Shown here one piece after another: positions 10,011-21,395 of a stretch of DNA of 64,000 nucleotides. Numbering within the stretch: the stretch's first letter is position 1; each line of letters starts with the position of its first letter. Below the pieces are notes generated by a model, which searched no databases, was not told where the DNA came from, and worked only from the letters and a program-made list of their open reading frames with translations. A program made the position numbers and the translations under genes. This DNA is from Littorina saxatilis. Lineage: Eukaryota; Mollusca; Gastropoda; Littorinimorpha; Littorinidae. The stretch covers positions 27,275,121 through 27,339,120 of the forward strand of contig NC_090250.1 of the NCBI RefSeq assembly GCF_037325665.1, given 5' to 3'.

Positions 10011-11105
10011 GTGAAACTCACCGCACTGAAAGCCTTTATAAGCCAGCGTTTCACAGCTATGGTCCATTCCAACACCATGGTCCAGAGACGATCGCTGCCA
10101 GATGTCGACAAAGGACGAGCCCTTGCCTGGCTTCAGCGCGGCGCCACCTACCGAGCTGTTGCCCACCGACTTGGGGTGTCTCCATCGGTTGTCTGGAGGC
10201 TACAAGAATGCTGGAGAGCGACTGGACGGATCCAGGACAGGCCAAGATCTGGGAGACCAAAAAAGACTGATGCAAGGGCTGATCGTTACATCGTCCGCCA
10301 GGCTCTGGCGTCACGCACCATCACTGCAGAGCGCATCAGGGGGCAGCTAAGGGTGGCTACCAACATTCAAGTCAGCACGCAGACCATCAGGAACCGTCTC
10401 CACAACGTGCGGCTCCGTTCCAGAGTACCAGCCAAGAAGCCCAAGCTGACTCCAGTCCACAAACGAGCCCGCCGAGACTGGTCTGCTCGTCATTCGAGAT
10501 GGACACGTCATCAATGGGCCACTGTTCTCTTCAGCGACGAAAGCAGGTTTAATCTGATGCATCCGGACAAGCGGCTGTCCGTATGGCGACGAGAAGGCGA
10601 ACGGTTTAACCAGGACTGTGTCCAGGAGGTCCTCGCGTATGGTGGAGGCTCCGTGATGGTATGGGGAGGCTTCTCTGCCAACCATAAGACCCCCCTGTAC
10701 CACATCCAGGGGAATCTGACCGGGGCACGCTACAGGGACGAGATCCTGGGTCCGATTGTCATCCCTTTCCTGCAACAGCTGGGACCCCAGGCCACTTTGC
10801 AGGACGACAACGCCACACCGCATCGCGCCAGGGTGGTTGGGGCCTTCCTGCAGCAGCAGGGAGTTCACAGAATGGAATGGCCAGCCTGCAGCCCAGACTT
10901 AAACCCAATCGAAAATGTCTGGGATCATCTTGACAGGCAGCTGCGAGACAATCACCCTCCCCCAAACACCCTTCAGGACCTGCTGGCATACCTCCAACAT
11001 GAATGGCAAAACCTGGACCAGCAGCTCCTCAGAAGACATGTGCAGTCCATGCGTCGACGCTGCAACGAATGCTTGGCCAGGTGGGGTGCCCATACCCATT
11101 ACTGA
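10011..11105 (+). CDS. Tc1-family transposase, full length
   Basis: A 364-residue open frame without interruption; the next Met, 16 residues in (MVHSNTMV), may be the true start and gives about 348 residues, usual for Tc1 transposases. An N-terminal helix-turn-helix (GRALAWLQRGATYRAVAHRL..VVWRLQ) is followed by a GRPR-like box (RSGRPKK) and a second helix-turn-helix. The catalytic triad is visible: ATVLFSDESRF (first Asp), LQDDNATPH (second Asp), SPDLNPIENVW (Glu), with 34 residues between the last two, i.e. DD34E. The glycine-rich stretch GGGSVMVWGGF is present. It would cut and paste the element at TA sites. The LINE in the left terminal repeat probably impairs this copy as a substrate, but the protein itself could still act on others. 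Confidence 0.93.
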   Translation: MKLTALKAFISQRFTAMVHSNTMVQRRSLPDVDKGRALAWLQRGATYRAVAHRLGVSPSVVWRLQECWRATGRIQDRPRSGRPKKTDARADRYIVRQALASRTITAERIRGQLRVATNIQVSTQTIRNRLHNVRLRSRVPAKKPKLTPVHKRARRDWSARHSRWTRHQWATVLFSDESRFNLMHPDKRLSVWRREGERFNQDCVQEVLAYGGGSVMVWGGFSANHKTPLYHIQGNLTGARYRDEILGPIVIPFLQQLGPQATLQDDNATPHRARVVGAFLQQQGVHRMEWPACSPDLNPIENVWDHLDRQLRDNHPPPNTLQDLLAYLQHEWQNLDQQLLRRHVQSMRRRCNECLARWGAHTHY

Positions 11106-11327
11106 CATTGTTTTGTTGACATGAGACAGTTGTGACTTTTGAAATTCAACACGCTTGCAGTGAACTGAGTTAAACTCATCATTCCGTTATTGGATACCAA
11201 TGAAATTTACCACATTCAATGTGTGGCCCAGAAGGTGTACTTTGGTGTAAACGATTAATAAATTGGTGAAATCGTTTCGGAGATATGACTTTTTGAATTT
11301 TTGTTCCTTGACTTTTTGTGACTAGTG

Positions 11328-12428
11328 TATATGGTTATGTGGGACCGATACAAGTCACAGAGGAATGGTTGGTTGGTTGTTTCTTAACATCCCTTCAACC
11401 TATATGGTTATGTGGGACCGATGCAAGTCACAGAGGAATGGTTGGTTGGTTGTTTCTTAACGTCCCTTCAACAGATATGGTTATGTGGGACCGATGCAAG
11501 TCACAGAGGAATGGTTGGTTGGTTGTTTCTTAACGTCCCTTCAACAGATATGGTTATGTGGGACCGATGCAAGTCACAGAGGAATGGTTGGTTGTTTCTT
11601 AACATCCCTTCAACAGATATGGTTATGTGGGACCGATGCAAGTCACAGAGGAATGGTTGGTTGGTTGTTTCTTAACGTCCCTTCAACAGAAATGGTTATG
11701 TGGGACCGATGCCAGTCACAGAGGAATGGTTGGTTGTTTCTTAACGTCCCTTCAACAGATATGGTTATGTGGGACCGATGCCAGTCACAGAGGAATGGTT
11801 GGTTGGTTGTTTCTTAACGTCCCTTCAACCTATATGGTTATGTGGGACCGATGCCAGTCACAGAGGAATGGTTGGTTGGTTGTTTCTTAACGTCCCTTCA
11901 ACAGATATGGTTATGTGGGACCGATACCAGTCACAGAGGAATGGTTGGTTGTTTCTTAACGTCCCTTCAACAGATATGGTTATGTGGGACCGATACCAGT
12001 CACAGAGGAATGGTTGGTTATTTCTTAACGTCCCTTCAACAGATATGGTTATGTGGGACTGATGCAAGTCACAGAGGAATGGTTGGTTGGTTGTTTCTTA
12101 ACGTCCCTTCAACCTATATGGTTATGTGGGACTGATGCAAGTCACAGAGGAATGGTTGGTTGGTTGTTTCTTAACGTCCCTTCAACCTATATGGTTATGT
12201 GGGACCGATACCAGTCACAGAGGAATGGTTGGTTGGTTGTTTCTTAACGTCCCTTCAACCTATATGGTTATGTGGGACCGATACCAGTCACAGAGGAATG
12301 GTTGGTTGGTTGTTTCTTAACGTCCCTTCAACCTAAATGGTTATGTAGGACCGATGCAAGTCACAGAGGAATGGTTGGTTGGTTGTTTCTTTACGTCCCT
12401 TCAACCTATGGTTATGTGGGACCGATAC
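11328..12428. repeat. 73-bp satellite array built on a retroposon tail
   Basis: About 15 direct units of 73 bp (69 bp where one 'ggtt' is missing), with starts near 11403, 11476, 11549, 11618, 11691 and so on. Each unit contains 'tggttggttggttgtttctt' and 'aacgtcccttcaac', whose reverse complement, GGGACGTTAAGAAACAACC, is a retroposon-type tail. As 73 is not a multiple of three, reading frames drift through the array, so the long frames it contains are not genes. Confidence 0.95.
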
Positions 12429-14190
12429 ACAGACTGTAGGAAGAGGCAAACCGTCTTGAACAATATTTTTCCCCAGGAAGCGACTCCAAGCACACAGAAG
12501 ACTCGAAGGTGAGTGACGTACCTTGTAGTCTTTCTGTGATAGTAGTAGTCCAATGGACGATACCTTCCGCCTGTGATCAGATCAGGAATGTTAAACGTTC
12601 ACCATTTTGAATTGACTATAACTCCTTCCTTAATTGGTTCATATACTATTAATTGTTTTTGTCTTTAAAAGATCTTTCCAATGGTATATATAAAAGCTTA
12701 TTTTGATTTTATTTTAAAAATGGCCTGACCTTGCTACCTTTTGTCATTTTGTGTTCCGAGCCTCCGCACATTAAGTTACAGTTCCTGACAAAACTAGGCC
12801 CTTACGGATACGAACTTTTGGCAATGTTTTACGGACAATGAAAATGACAATGACCAGAGCACGCAAATGGATTCTAAAACACCCCCCTTTTCATGCCAGA
12901 ATGATCATCCTCAAGATCGTGGGCATTCTTACCGGAAAGAAGACCTGCCATTCCCTTGAATAGTCAACACTGACAAAAACCTCGTAACATTCCGCCAGAA
13001 CTGCCAAAAGATGAAGAGACAAGACTGGACATTGATGAAGATGTCGCTCTTCCAGATCGTATTTGCAGGCAGTGAATGCACAGCATGTAAATCACAGAGA
13101 AATGTGTGCGTGCCACTGTCCAGCTGCTACACCGCCATTGTTATTAACAACCGGAAGTATGTCACATGAGGTACCATCATTCCAACTGATCAACTAATTA
13201 TCAAGAAAATCCTTAAAAAGTAATAAATAACACGATCAAAGACATTTATCGAGACAAAAAAAGATAAAAACACGTGTCGGGATATCATCTTGAAAAAATT
13301 GTATAGGGTGACAAAAAAGCGTTGTCATGTGCCTGTGCCGTGGCTGTACAGAGATAGTTGAAGGGAGATTACTCCAACATAACCTCTTTTATGCAATCAG
13401 GTGGTGTTTGGGTGATGCACAAAGTGTAAGGTAATGCCCGACATGCAAGATGTCTTTGGTGTGTCTTTGAAAATAGGCATAATATTTTGATTTATTAGTG
13501 CAGATGTATCCAGCGTGTTTTACCTCACGCGGTTTTTGCCCTCGGTTACTTCCCTCGTTAAAACCGAGTCGGTTGCAAGCAAAACGTGATCATGGTGATT
13601 GTCTGCTAGCAGCTCTGCTGATGTCTACACCGTACACGGGTTTTTTTAAAAATTGTTTTTATAACTCTTTGCAAAGGGCATTAGCATTGTCTTTTCACTT
13701 TCTGGCTGCATGAAAATTTGTCTAAGACACATTTTCTTTTGCAGTTTTTATGCACAAAATGTTTGTCAGAAAACAGATGGGCCGTACATCCAAAGCCTGG
13801 AGGCAGGCTACGTTTGCAAAAGAGAAAGTGCAGACAGAATTGTTGGTATTATGCCCCCCCCCCCTCCATGGTACAGGAAAGGTTTTGGATAGTTACAGAT
13901 ATTGCATTGCAGAGAAGAAAGCTGTTGACTGTTAAATAAGAGCTGCCGTCTTGCTTCAATAACTTCCTTAAAAACCCAACTTAAAAGTAAGATTCCAGGC
14001 TTGTCTAACTTCTCTGATTATTTGTATTTTCAGAATGTGTGCCAAAGGTGGAGTGGTCAGCTGTTCTTAATCCTCCAGTCCTTGAAGAAGGAGGGGTCTT
14101 CAAGCTCACTGAAAACTGCAGTCGGGCTGTCATCAACATCCTTCAGTGATGGGGATTTTCAAGACTTTGTTAAAAGGTATAGTATGGCAT
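12429..14190. other. Non-coding stretch between satellite and hAT region
   Basis: No recognisable protein. Two spots look like exons by splice-site pattern only: one bounded by 'ccccag|gaagcg' and 'gaag|gtgagt' near 12475-12511, and one after 'ttttcag' near 14036 reading VPKVEWSAVLNPPVLEEGG. Either could be an upstream or untranslated exon of the GH3 gene, but nothing links them to it. A run of C lies near 13854. Confidence 0.4.
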
Positions 14191-14192
14191 GT

Positions 14193-14195
<3 letters not shown>

Positions 14196-14241
<46 letters not shown>
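14196..14241. repeat. (CA)n microsatellite
   Basis: An uninterrupted CA run of about 46 bp. A shorter one lies at 14461-14480. Confidence 0.95.
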
Positions 14242-14243
<2 letters not shown>

Positions 14244-14599
14244 TATATATACATGTGATGTCCTGATAACATCAGATCGACTACGTCATTGATACATGTA
14301 CGCGTCATGTACGCGTCATAGCCCAGCCTCGCTCTGGGCAGACGCCATATTGGAACTGATGAGTTACACATGCCTACCACAGCGTCTCATTAAAACCTCC
14401 TTGTTAAAACACACCAGCTGTGTTTTGTTCTTAATTACGTGTTCCACTTACAACACTACAACACACACACACACACACACATATCAGTGTTGTTGCCAGG
14501 CCTCGTTCTTCGGTCTCTGACGCATTCCTTTCTGATTTGACGCATTGGACCTAGCCTTGTCCGGTCGATGGACCGATAGTTTTTACGTTTTGGTGGTCA

Positions 14600-14990
14600 A
14601 CTGACCGATACATATTCGTACAAGGCGGACAAGGTCTGCAATGAATGGAATGGGAGTTGCAAAGTCGGAAAACAAATCCCAATCGAAATGCTCATGTTCG
14701 CTACGAGTGAAAATGCACTCGGTGCCGAGTCCGTGTTTGTCGTCATTGACACGCGAGGCTGCTCTTACGGAAATACCCAATCCAGCCGGTGTACCTATTT
14801 ACCGAAAACGGCGCAAACAGCGGAAAGTTCATCAATATAATACTACGGCATGGTAATGCGAAGATCAGGCAGGATCCCTACATTTGCTCACCGGGCACTG
14901 TATTGGAAAGGGTAGGCCAGGAATGTCAGGCTCTTTCTCCTCGCAAAGTTTATGAACAATTAGAACTAGGAAGTGACATCAGATAATAAA
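14600..14990 (+). pseudogene. Possible decayed coding fragment of a mobile element
   Basis: Two overlapping frames look protein-like, for example HGNAKIRQDPYICSPGTVLE near 14850-14905, followed by stop codons near 14985. The pattern recalls N-terminal parts of MULE-like transposon proteins but is not diagnostic. No terminal repeats are visible. The call is tentative. Confidence 0.25.
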
Positions 14991-15189
14991 GTGTTATCAT
15001 TGTTCAATGGCTTTATTGTCATTTTTGCGTAAAAAGATAGATTTAACTCCGGACTGTAAGTTATTTTGCATTGCATGTATCAAAGGTATGGCGGTACAAT
15101 TTGGACCTATTGTTTTTTTAAAGCCAGGACATTTGGACCTATTGTTTTTTTTATGATGTCCAAATGACCTATTGTCTTCTTAGGCAAAA

Positions 15190-16792
15190 CAAAAAAAGGT
15201 GTGGTTACAGTAACATAGCCACAAAAAAATAGGGTAGGAAGGTAGGCAATCACTTTTTTTTTTAAACTTTTTTTTCTAGTGTGCAGGGGTGTCGTTTGGG
15301 TCGGCCCTTCGGCCAATCGCCGATTTGTTTTTACTTTGGCCGAAACTTTCATGTCCCTATCGGCCAAATGTCCGAAGAGTATTCGCCTAAATCGGCCAAA
15401 GTTTGTCCAGTTTTTTGTATTGGTCAGGCTTTGATTGCTAAAACTGCTGCCGATGTACTTAGTCAACTGACTGGCGTTTATTTCCTTCGCGAATACCAAA
15501 AACGAAACATCAATGTTTTGAACGGAAACCATTGCAACAAAATATAGATGCCAGAGTGGTTTCCCTTGGACAAGGGAAACTACACTCTCAGCGTTTGCGT
15601 TCGCCGGTTCGCGATCAGTCAGTGCTTTCGATTTGGATTTGAACATCATGTCGCAACCAAAAAAGAAAAAAAACTAAATTGGCCAAGGTTTGCTACTCTT
15701 CGCCAAGTTAAGTGATTCCGGAGAAAATGACAGGATCACCGCGAATGTGGACAGTGTCAGTGTGAGTGGTAGTAGTGTAGCAGACGACATAGCAGACGAT
15801 AGTCACCGCGAATCAAAATCTGCTGAGCCAGAGAATGAAAAGCGTCCTCCAAATCGTGGTTTTCAAGCAAAATGGCTCACCCTACACGGTCTTTTATTGT
15901 CATGTTTCCCAAGGTTTGTCAAGATTTGCACAAGATTGGAAGAGGTTTACTTTCAAGAAATTAAAGTTAAAGGTTTGAAAAAGTTTCAGGTGTCTGATGT
16001 AATTAAATCAGCAACCTATAATCCAGGGGGTGTTACAGGGGTCCCCCCCCCCATAAAAAAAAAATCAGTTTTGTCTGAATTTTTTTGTTCTGTCTGTAAA
16101 GCCGGGGGAAGAGTTAATTGTTTAGTTGTCACAGTATGCGACACGTCTTCCTTCTAACCATACTATATGATGTCGAGAGCAGATATCAGTGAAGATAAAT
16201 TGCCATTATTTAATAGTAACGTTAAAAGAAATAATGAGTGGCTGCTGACACCAGTTGATCATGTTTAAAATCAAGGATAAGCCACAAATTGTTTATAGAA
16301 TAGCTAACATTCTTCAGCTTCAGGGGGGCTTTGCCCCCCCAGACCCCCCAACGAGACCCTGGACACCAGGTTGTACCCCCTCCCCCCTCTGGCTTAACTA
16401 CTCCGCCCCTGTAATCTGTGTTCCTAAGACAATGATTGTATGTATTGGTGTTCCCCTCTTGAGTCTTGTGCTTCAATGACAATGTTGCGGTGACTTTGTA
16501 TGAGCCAAAATAATAGCCGAACATTTTCCAAGATGTCCTAAAGCTTTCTGACAGTTTCGGCCAAATGTCCCAACATGAAAATGTCTGGCAACACCCCTGA
16601 ATGTGTACAAATTAAACCTACTTGACAGGGAAATAAGTGTGCGACTCGAGTGCTTTCGCTTTCATTGCGTTTTCTGCACTCGTTTTCTTGGGGTTTTTGT
16701 GTGTGTGGACAAATGTAATAAAAAGTTATAGGGTCGGCCCCTAAAAATAGGGTAGGTCGGGTTACCGTAACCACACCTATTTTTTTTTTTAG
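15190..16792. mobile_element. TIR element of about 285 bp split by a hAT insertion
   Basis: The left arm 'aggtgtggttacagtaacat' (about 15197-15216) and the right arm, reverse-complemented, 'aggtgtggttacggtaaccc' (about 16758-16777), form inverted repeats next to A/T runs. The arms continue with 'atagggtagg' on both sides. The element at 27990-28211 has related ends (AGTCTGTTTACGGTAACA). No transposase is seen in the element itself; a hAT derivative lies in its middle. Confidence 0.65.
15284..16599 (+). mobile_element. hAT-type element with a degraded BED/TTF-like coding remnant
   Basis: Terminal repeats CAGGGGTGTCG and its counterpart ACACCCCTG are of hAT type. Subterminal copies of 'tcggccaaatgtcc' occur at both ends. 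Inside, a + strand frame (15690-16157) contains NRGFQAKWLTLH and FFCSVCKAGG, a pattern typical of zinc-finger-bearing N-termini of hAT or ZNF862-like proteins. The catalytic and dimerisation parts are missing. The target duplication is not clean (ctagtgtg against aatgtgta). Confidence 0.6.
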
Positions 16793-17084
16793 GCCTTAGG
16801 CTGGCAACAACACTGCATATATATTTGAGCAGGGGTTGAATTTGGGTTTCAGAGAAGCGGGCACTTCCCTAGCACAGTTGTGTGTTTCACATGTTGGCGT
16901 CTGATAGGGTTGATAAAAAGTGGAGCCCCCATTTTAAGCTTGCCAAAAATCAGAAAATTAGGCCTCAAAAGAAAGACAACCTTAAAATCTATCATTGAGA
17001 AGGGATGGGGGAGGGAGGGGGGCTTAAAAGAGGAGCACCATATTGCATGAAACATGCTCGACTCCAAAATGTTTGGTAAGGGTA

Positions 17085-17262
17085 TGAAAGCACTGTCCCT
17101 CCCACGAAGCAAGGCGCCAAGAGCAGTGGCCAGACCGAACGGACCTTCGGACCAAACTCTGGGGAACGGCAGATGAACTTCGCCACACAGCCAGCTTTGC
17201 GGCATCCCTCGGAGAGAGACATTGATCGTGCAGTCAGTCGAACGCAAAAGAAGAAGAAGACG
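17085..17262 (+). mobile_element. LINE-like 3' end with an AAG-repeat tail
   Basis: The piece contains 'aaactctggggaacg' and ends in 'gtcgaacgcaaaagaagaag'. A second copy with the same landmarks lies at 31262-31420. Both read as the end of a LINE frame (KLWGTADELRHT here, LWGTSEDLKATF there) followed by a short AGA-rich tail. The upstream reverse transcriptase is absent. Confidence 0.5.
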
Positions 17263-17335
17263 GTATGAAAGTAATGCTTGTACTTCATATTCTCGTTGTT
17301 CCCCAAAATTATTTTTCTATTTCTATTGTTAACAG

Positions 17336-20300
17336 GCACAGGAGCTGTGACAGCTGTAGGAACAGGACTGGTGCTGTATGATGTGCAACGCAAGCGGGTT
17401 TACAAGGACCAGAAATTCTCTGATGCTTGCAGGCATTATATGACTGTCAACAGTTTGGCTTGGTTGGGGTACATTTTGAAGGTATGCATGTGTATTGTTT
17501 TAAATACAATGGTGAATTGCTGCTAAACTTCAGTACCTACATGTGCAAACACACAAGCATGCACACACACATACACACACACACATACTCAAACACACAC
17601 ACACACACATCTGAACAGAAAGACAGACACATACACACACAGAAATCCACATATACATGCAAACACACCCAATCACACACACACACACTTAACAAAAACA
17701 GCAATTAAAGATATATCTACAGAAAGTTTATTACACTTTTTTGTATGGGTAAATTTGTAATATTTTGCCTGAATTGGACAGGCTGCTGTATAACTGTAAG
17801 TCCTAATTTTCTTATTATTTGTAAGTGTTTCTTTGCTTCTTACCTGTTTTTGTAACATTTCACTGAATGGTTCGGTGGCTGGTTGGTTACTTGCTTGCTT
17901 GCTGAATGGTTGGGTGGCTTGTTGGTGACTTGCTGGCTTGCTTCCTTGATAAGTTTATTGTTTGACTCTGTGATTGACTTTAAAATTGTTTTCTGCTTGC
18001 AGGGAAAATTGGAGATGGCAACAAAGAATGTTCCCAAAGCACAGGAAGAGTTTCTGCTGAAGCAGCTCAGGGACAATGCAGACACAGAGTACGGACGGCT
18101 CTACAACTTTGCTGCCATCAAGAATGCACAAGATTTCATCCGCGCCCACCCTCTGACAAGGTATGACCACTACAAGCCCTATGTGGACAGAATGATGGCT
18201 GGAGAAGAGAACATTCTCACGAAAGACAAACCTGTGGTCTTTGCTGTCACATCGGGTACCTCTGGGACAGGAAGCATTATCCCCATGGTCAACAAGCAGA
18301 GAGGGCTATTCTTCCTAGAAGGGATTTCTGTGCTGTACAGGTGTATGGTGGACGCTTTCCCTGACTCGACCTATCTCAACAAGGACTTCAAGATTTTTTT
18401 CAACCCAGCTTGGAGAATGTCCGAAGCTGGCATCAAAGTTGGTCCCAATTCTTCCACCCCTTCAGAAACCAAAAGCCTCCTTCACATCTACTCTACTCCA
18501 GAGCCTGCTTTTGAGATTCTCAGTGAACCAGAACTGCTGTATGTTCACCTGCTCTTTGCGTTAAGAGACAAACACATGGGAATGATAGAGGCAAACTTTG
18601 CTTCCCTCGTGTTCAACGCCTTCAAAGCATTGGAACATGAACTGCCTAACCTAGTAAGAGATATAGCCAATGGAACTTTAAACCCTGAGCTGAAAATTGA
18701 AGCTGACGTAAGACAAAAGCTGGAGGCCTTGCTGACGCCTGACGCTAAACGTGCTGCAGAAATTCAGAAAGCCTTTGAAGAAGGAATAGACGGCGTGGGA
18801 AGGCGAGTGTGGCCAGACCTCCATGTTGTGCTCTGCACGGACACAGGGACCTTCACTCTGTACGGAGAAAAGCTGAGGGAAACGTACCTGAGAGGGGTGC
18901 CCCTGTACTCGCCAATCTACGGGGCCACAGAGGGTCTGATTGGTGTGAACATCTGGCCTGACGACCTGCCGTCCAAATACCTGCTTCACCCCTGCGCACA
19001 GTTCTTTGAGCTGATCCCTGTCAATCGCTGTGAGGAGGACCAGCCCACGACACTCATGCTGAATGAGGTAGATCTCTCGACAGACAGACAAGACAGACAG
19101 ACAGTGTTTGGAACTGTGCAGACTTTCTTTGAAAAAATAAGTAGTGTCTAGGTGTGTAGAACTTACATGTTGAAATTGAGATAGATTTTTTGCTTGCCGA
19201 TTAGAAGATCTGCAGGTCTTTGATTTCTTCACTAAAAGTGCAGCTTTTGCTCCCTGTCTTGTAAAAATCTGTCATCAGTTATTTGTAATATATATATATA
19301 TCCCTGTTAGATTTATGTCTGTTTCTTTTTTTTTTCCAAGAACTATCTTCAGGAGAATATTTCTTTGCTGTTGTTAGAATTACTTGCTGTTCAATATTAT
19401 ATGTAGGTATGGCTGAAACAGTGACAGACTTCATTTTCACCTAGACAGGGAAAGATCTGCGATGAAAATGTTTTGAAAGGAGAGCTACATGTACAAAACC
19501 AAAGGCCGCTAATCCTGACATTGTTTGTACCCAACTTACCGTAATCTTTTTCCTTTGCAGGCTGAAATTGGTGAGCTGTATGAAGTTGTGATCACCAACC
19601 CGTCCTGTGTGTATCGCTATCGCTTTGGGGATGTGGTGAAAGTCGTAGGCTTCCACCATGAGTGTCCCATCATCGAGTTCATGTACAGGTATGTTATTTG
19701 TGTAAACTATGTCAGCCCCATTCATTCTGCTTCTAGATTTCTACAACACATTTGTACTACAGTGGTACCTACAATGTGGGGCCTCTCCGATGACAGGACA
19801 CCTCCTGTAAAAGGACACTTTCTGTTGTCCTGTTGTCTATTATCTTGACTTAAAATATTCCGGTCATGACAGGCCATGCACTTGCAATTTAGGGACACTT
19901 TTGGTTGGTCCCATGGGTTTCCTTTCATTGCAGGAACTAGTGTACTACCAGCCTCATAAAAAACGCTGGCGCTGGACCCGAGTACTCTTCAGAATGGCTC
20001 GTCACCCAGTATGAAAGTTGTTGTCTTGTGCACGTGGATTTAAAAAAAAAAAAAATAATTTTTTTTAATTTATTTTACACAATTAAAAAAATTATTAGAG
20101 TAAAATAAAACATTAAAACGTTCATAATAAACAATAGTAAACAAGAATTAAAAAAATTAAAAAAATTAGACCGCTCATGCCGGGAATCGAACCCGGATCA
20201 CTTTGGCCATAGTCGGACGCGCTTTCCATCAAGCCATTGGCAGTGAACTCAAATGACTAGACTGCTAACGTTGCTGCTTCATAAAATTAGGTCGCACAGT

Positions 20301-21354
20301 GGCACACGCACGCAAAGCACGCACGCACGCAAAGCCTGGTTGTCGCTGGCTGACTGGGCGGTTCTATGAGCCCTTGAGCGATACGCATGCTTTTCATGAC
20401 GCACGCGTTCGGCTGTTCTATCAGCTCAATGGCTGGCTGTCGCTCCGATTGAATTCGTCCAACCGTCAAGAACTTTTGTGTTTTTTGGGGCATTTAGGTC
20501 CCAGGTAACATTATGAAGTTTTAATACGATCAATCGGACCTATTATCAAGTTAGTGTATCAACTTTTGAACGAACTGCGCCCAGTAGTTTCCCAGCAATA
20601 AGCTGTTAAGTCCAGACAGACAGATAGACAGACAGACACACACACAATTAAAGTCTGTTGGACCCTAGTACTGCGTACTCGGGGATAAAATGTTTGGTCT
20701 TTTACTGCTACCCAATTGACTTTCCTTTTTGTGTGTAAAATTATAGCTAAAAAGTAATTCTTTCGCTTGACAAGAAAATGTTAGTGATGTCAGGTCTGAG
20801 ATATGCATGCTATCAGTAACTTGCAACATTGGAGCTGCAAGGGTTAAAACAATTAAGAAGAAGAAGCAGCAGAAGAGCTTAAGTAAATACCACTTGTGCT
20901 GCCACAATAAACTTCAGTTTATGTGCTAATTTTGAATTCTGTGGATTGTTATACACAAATGTAATCATGCAGTAGGTCTTGTTATTTTTCTTGTCAGTGA
21001 AACAATGAAATATAAGTAATGAGGATATATTGCTGTTTTTGGCTCACGTAAGTGTAGCCTATGCGATGCTAACTTTTGTCTGTCTGTGCGTGCGTGCGTG
21101 TGTGTGTGTGTGTGATAGAAACTTTAACATTTCCGAGTCTATGGATAAAGCTCGCATAAGAAGATTACGTCTCGGTCAAAAGTGTTTGACGTGTGTGATA
21201 GAAACTTTAACATTTGAAGACGTCACATTATGACGTAAGAGGGTTAGACGTCACGCGAAGGAATTACTGAAAGTCTCGGTCATTGTTATTGTGAGCGGGC
21301 CGAGACTAGTTGGCAGATCCAGTGTCTCGCTTTCTTGCACAGTTTCACCTATGC

Positions 21355-21395
<41 letters not shown>

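Larger units (their letters stand above)
9202..11327 (+). mobile_element. Tc1-family DNA transposon, complete between its terminal repeats
   Basis: The left end CACTTGTCACAAAAAGTCAA and the right end, reverse-complemented, CACTAGTCACAAAAAGTCAA form inverted repeats of about 27 bp with one mismatch. TA flanks both sides (9200-9201 and 11328-11329), the Tc1/mariner hallmark. Removing the element with one TA restores a normal 73-bp satellite unit (ccttcaacc-TA-tatggttatg). A truncated LINE (9224-9723) sits within the left terminal repeat, duplicating AAAAAGTCAAGG (9212-9223 and 9724-9735). Without the LINE and one duplication the element is 1,614 bp, normal for the family. It encodes one uninterrupted transposase. 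Confidence 0.95.

Noticed and set aside
10347-10868. 173-codon - strand frame
   Set aside because: Antisense shadow of the Tc1 transposase.
11318-12320. Repeated small proteins beginning MGPMQVTEEW
   Set aside because: These frames come from the 73-bp satellite, and drift between frames because the unit is not a multiple of three.
13710-13939. Overlapping + strand frames as GH3 first exons
   Set aside because: Three frames are open at once and none ends in a donor with the phase needed by the exon at 17336.
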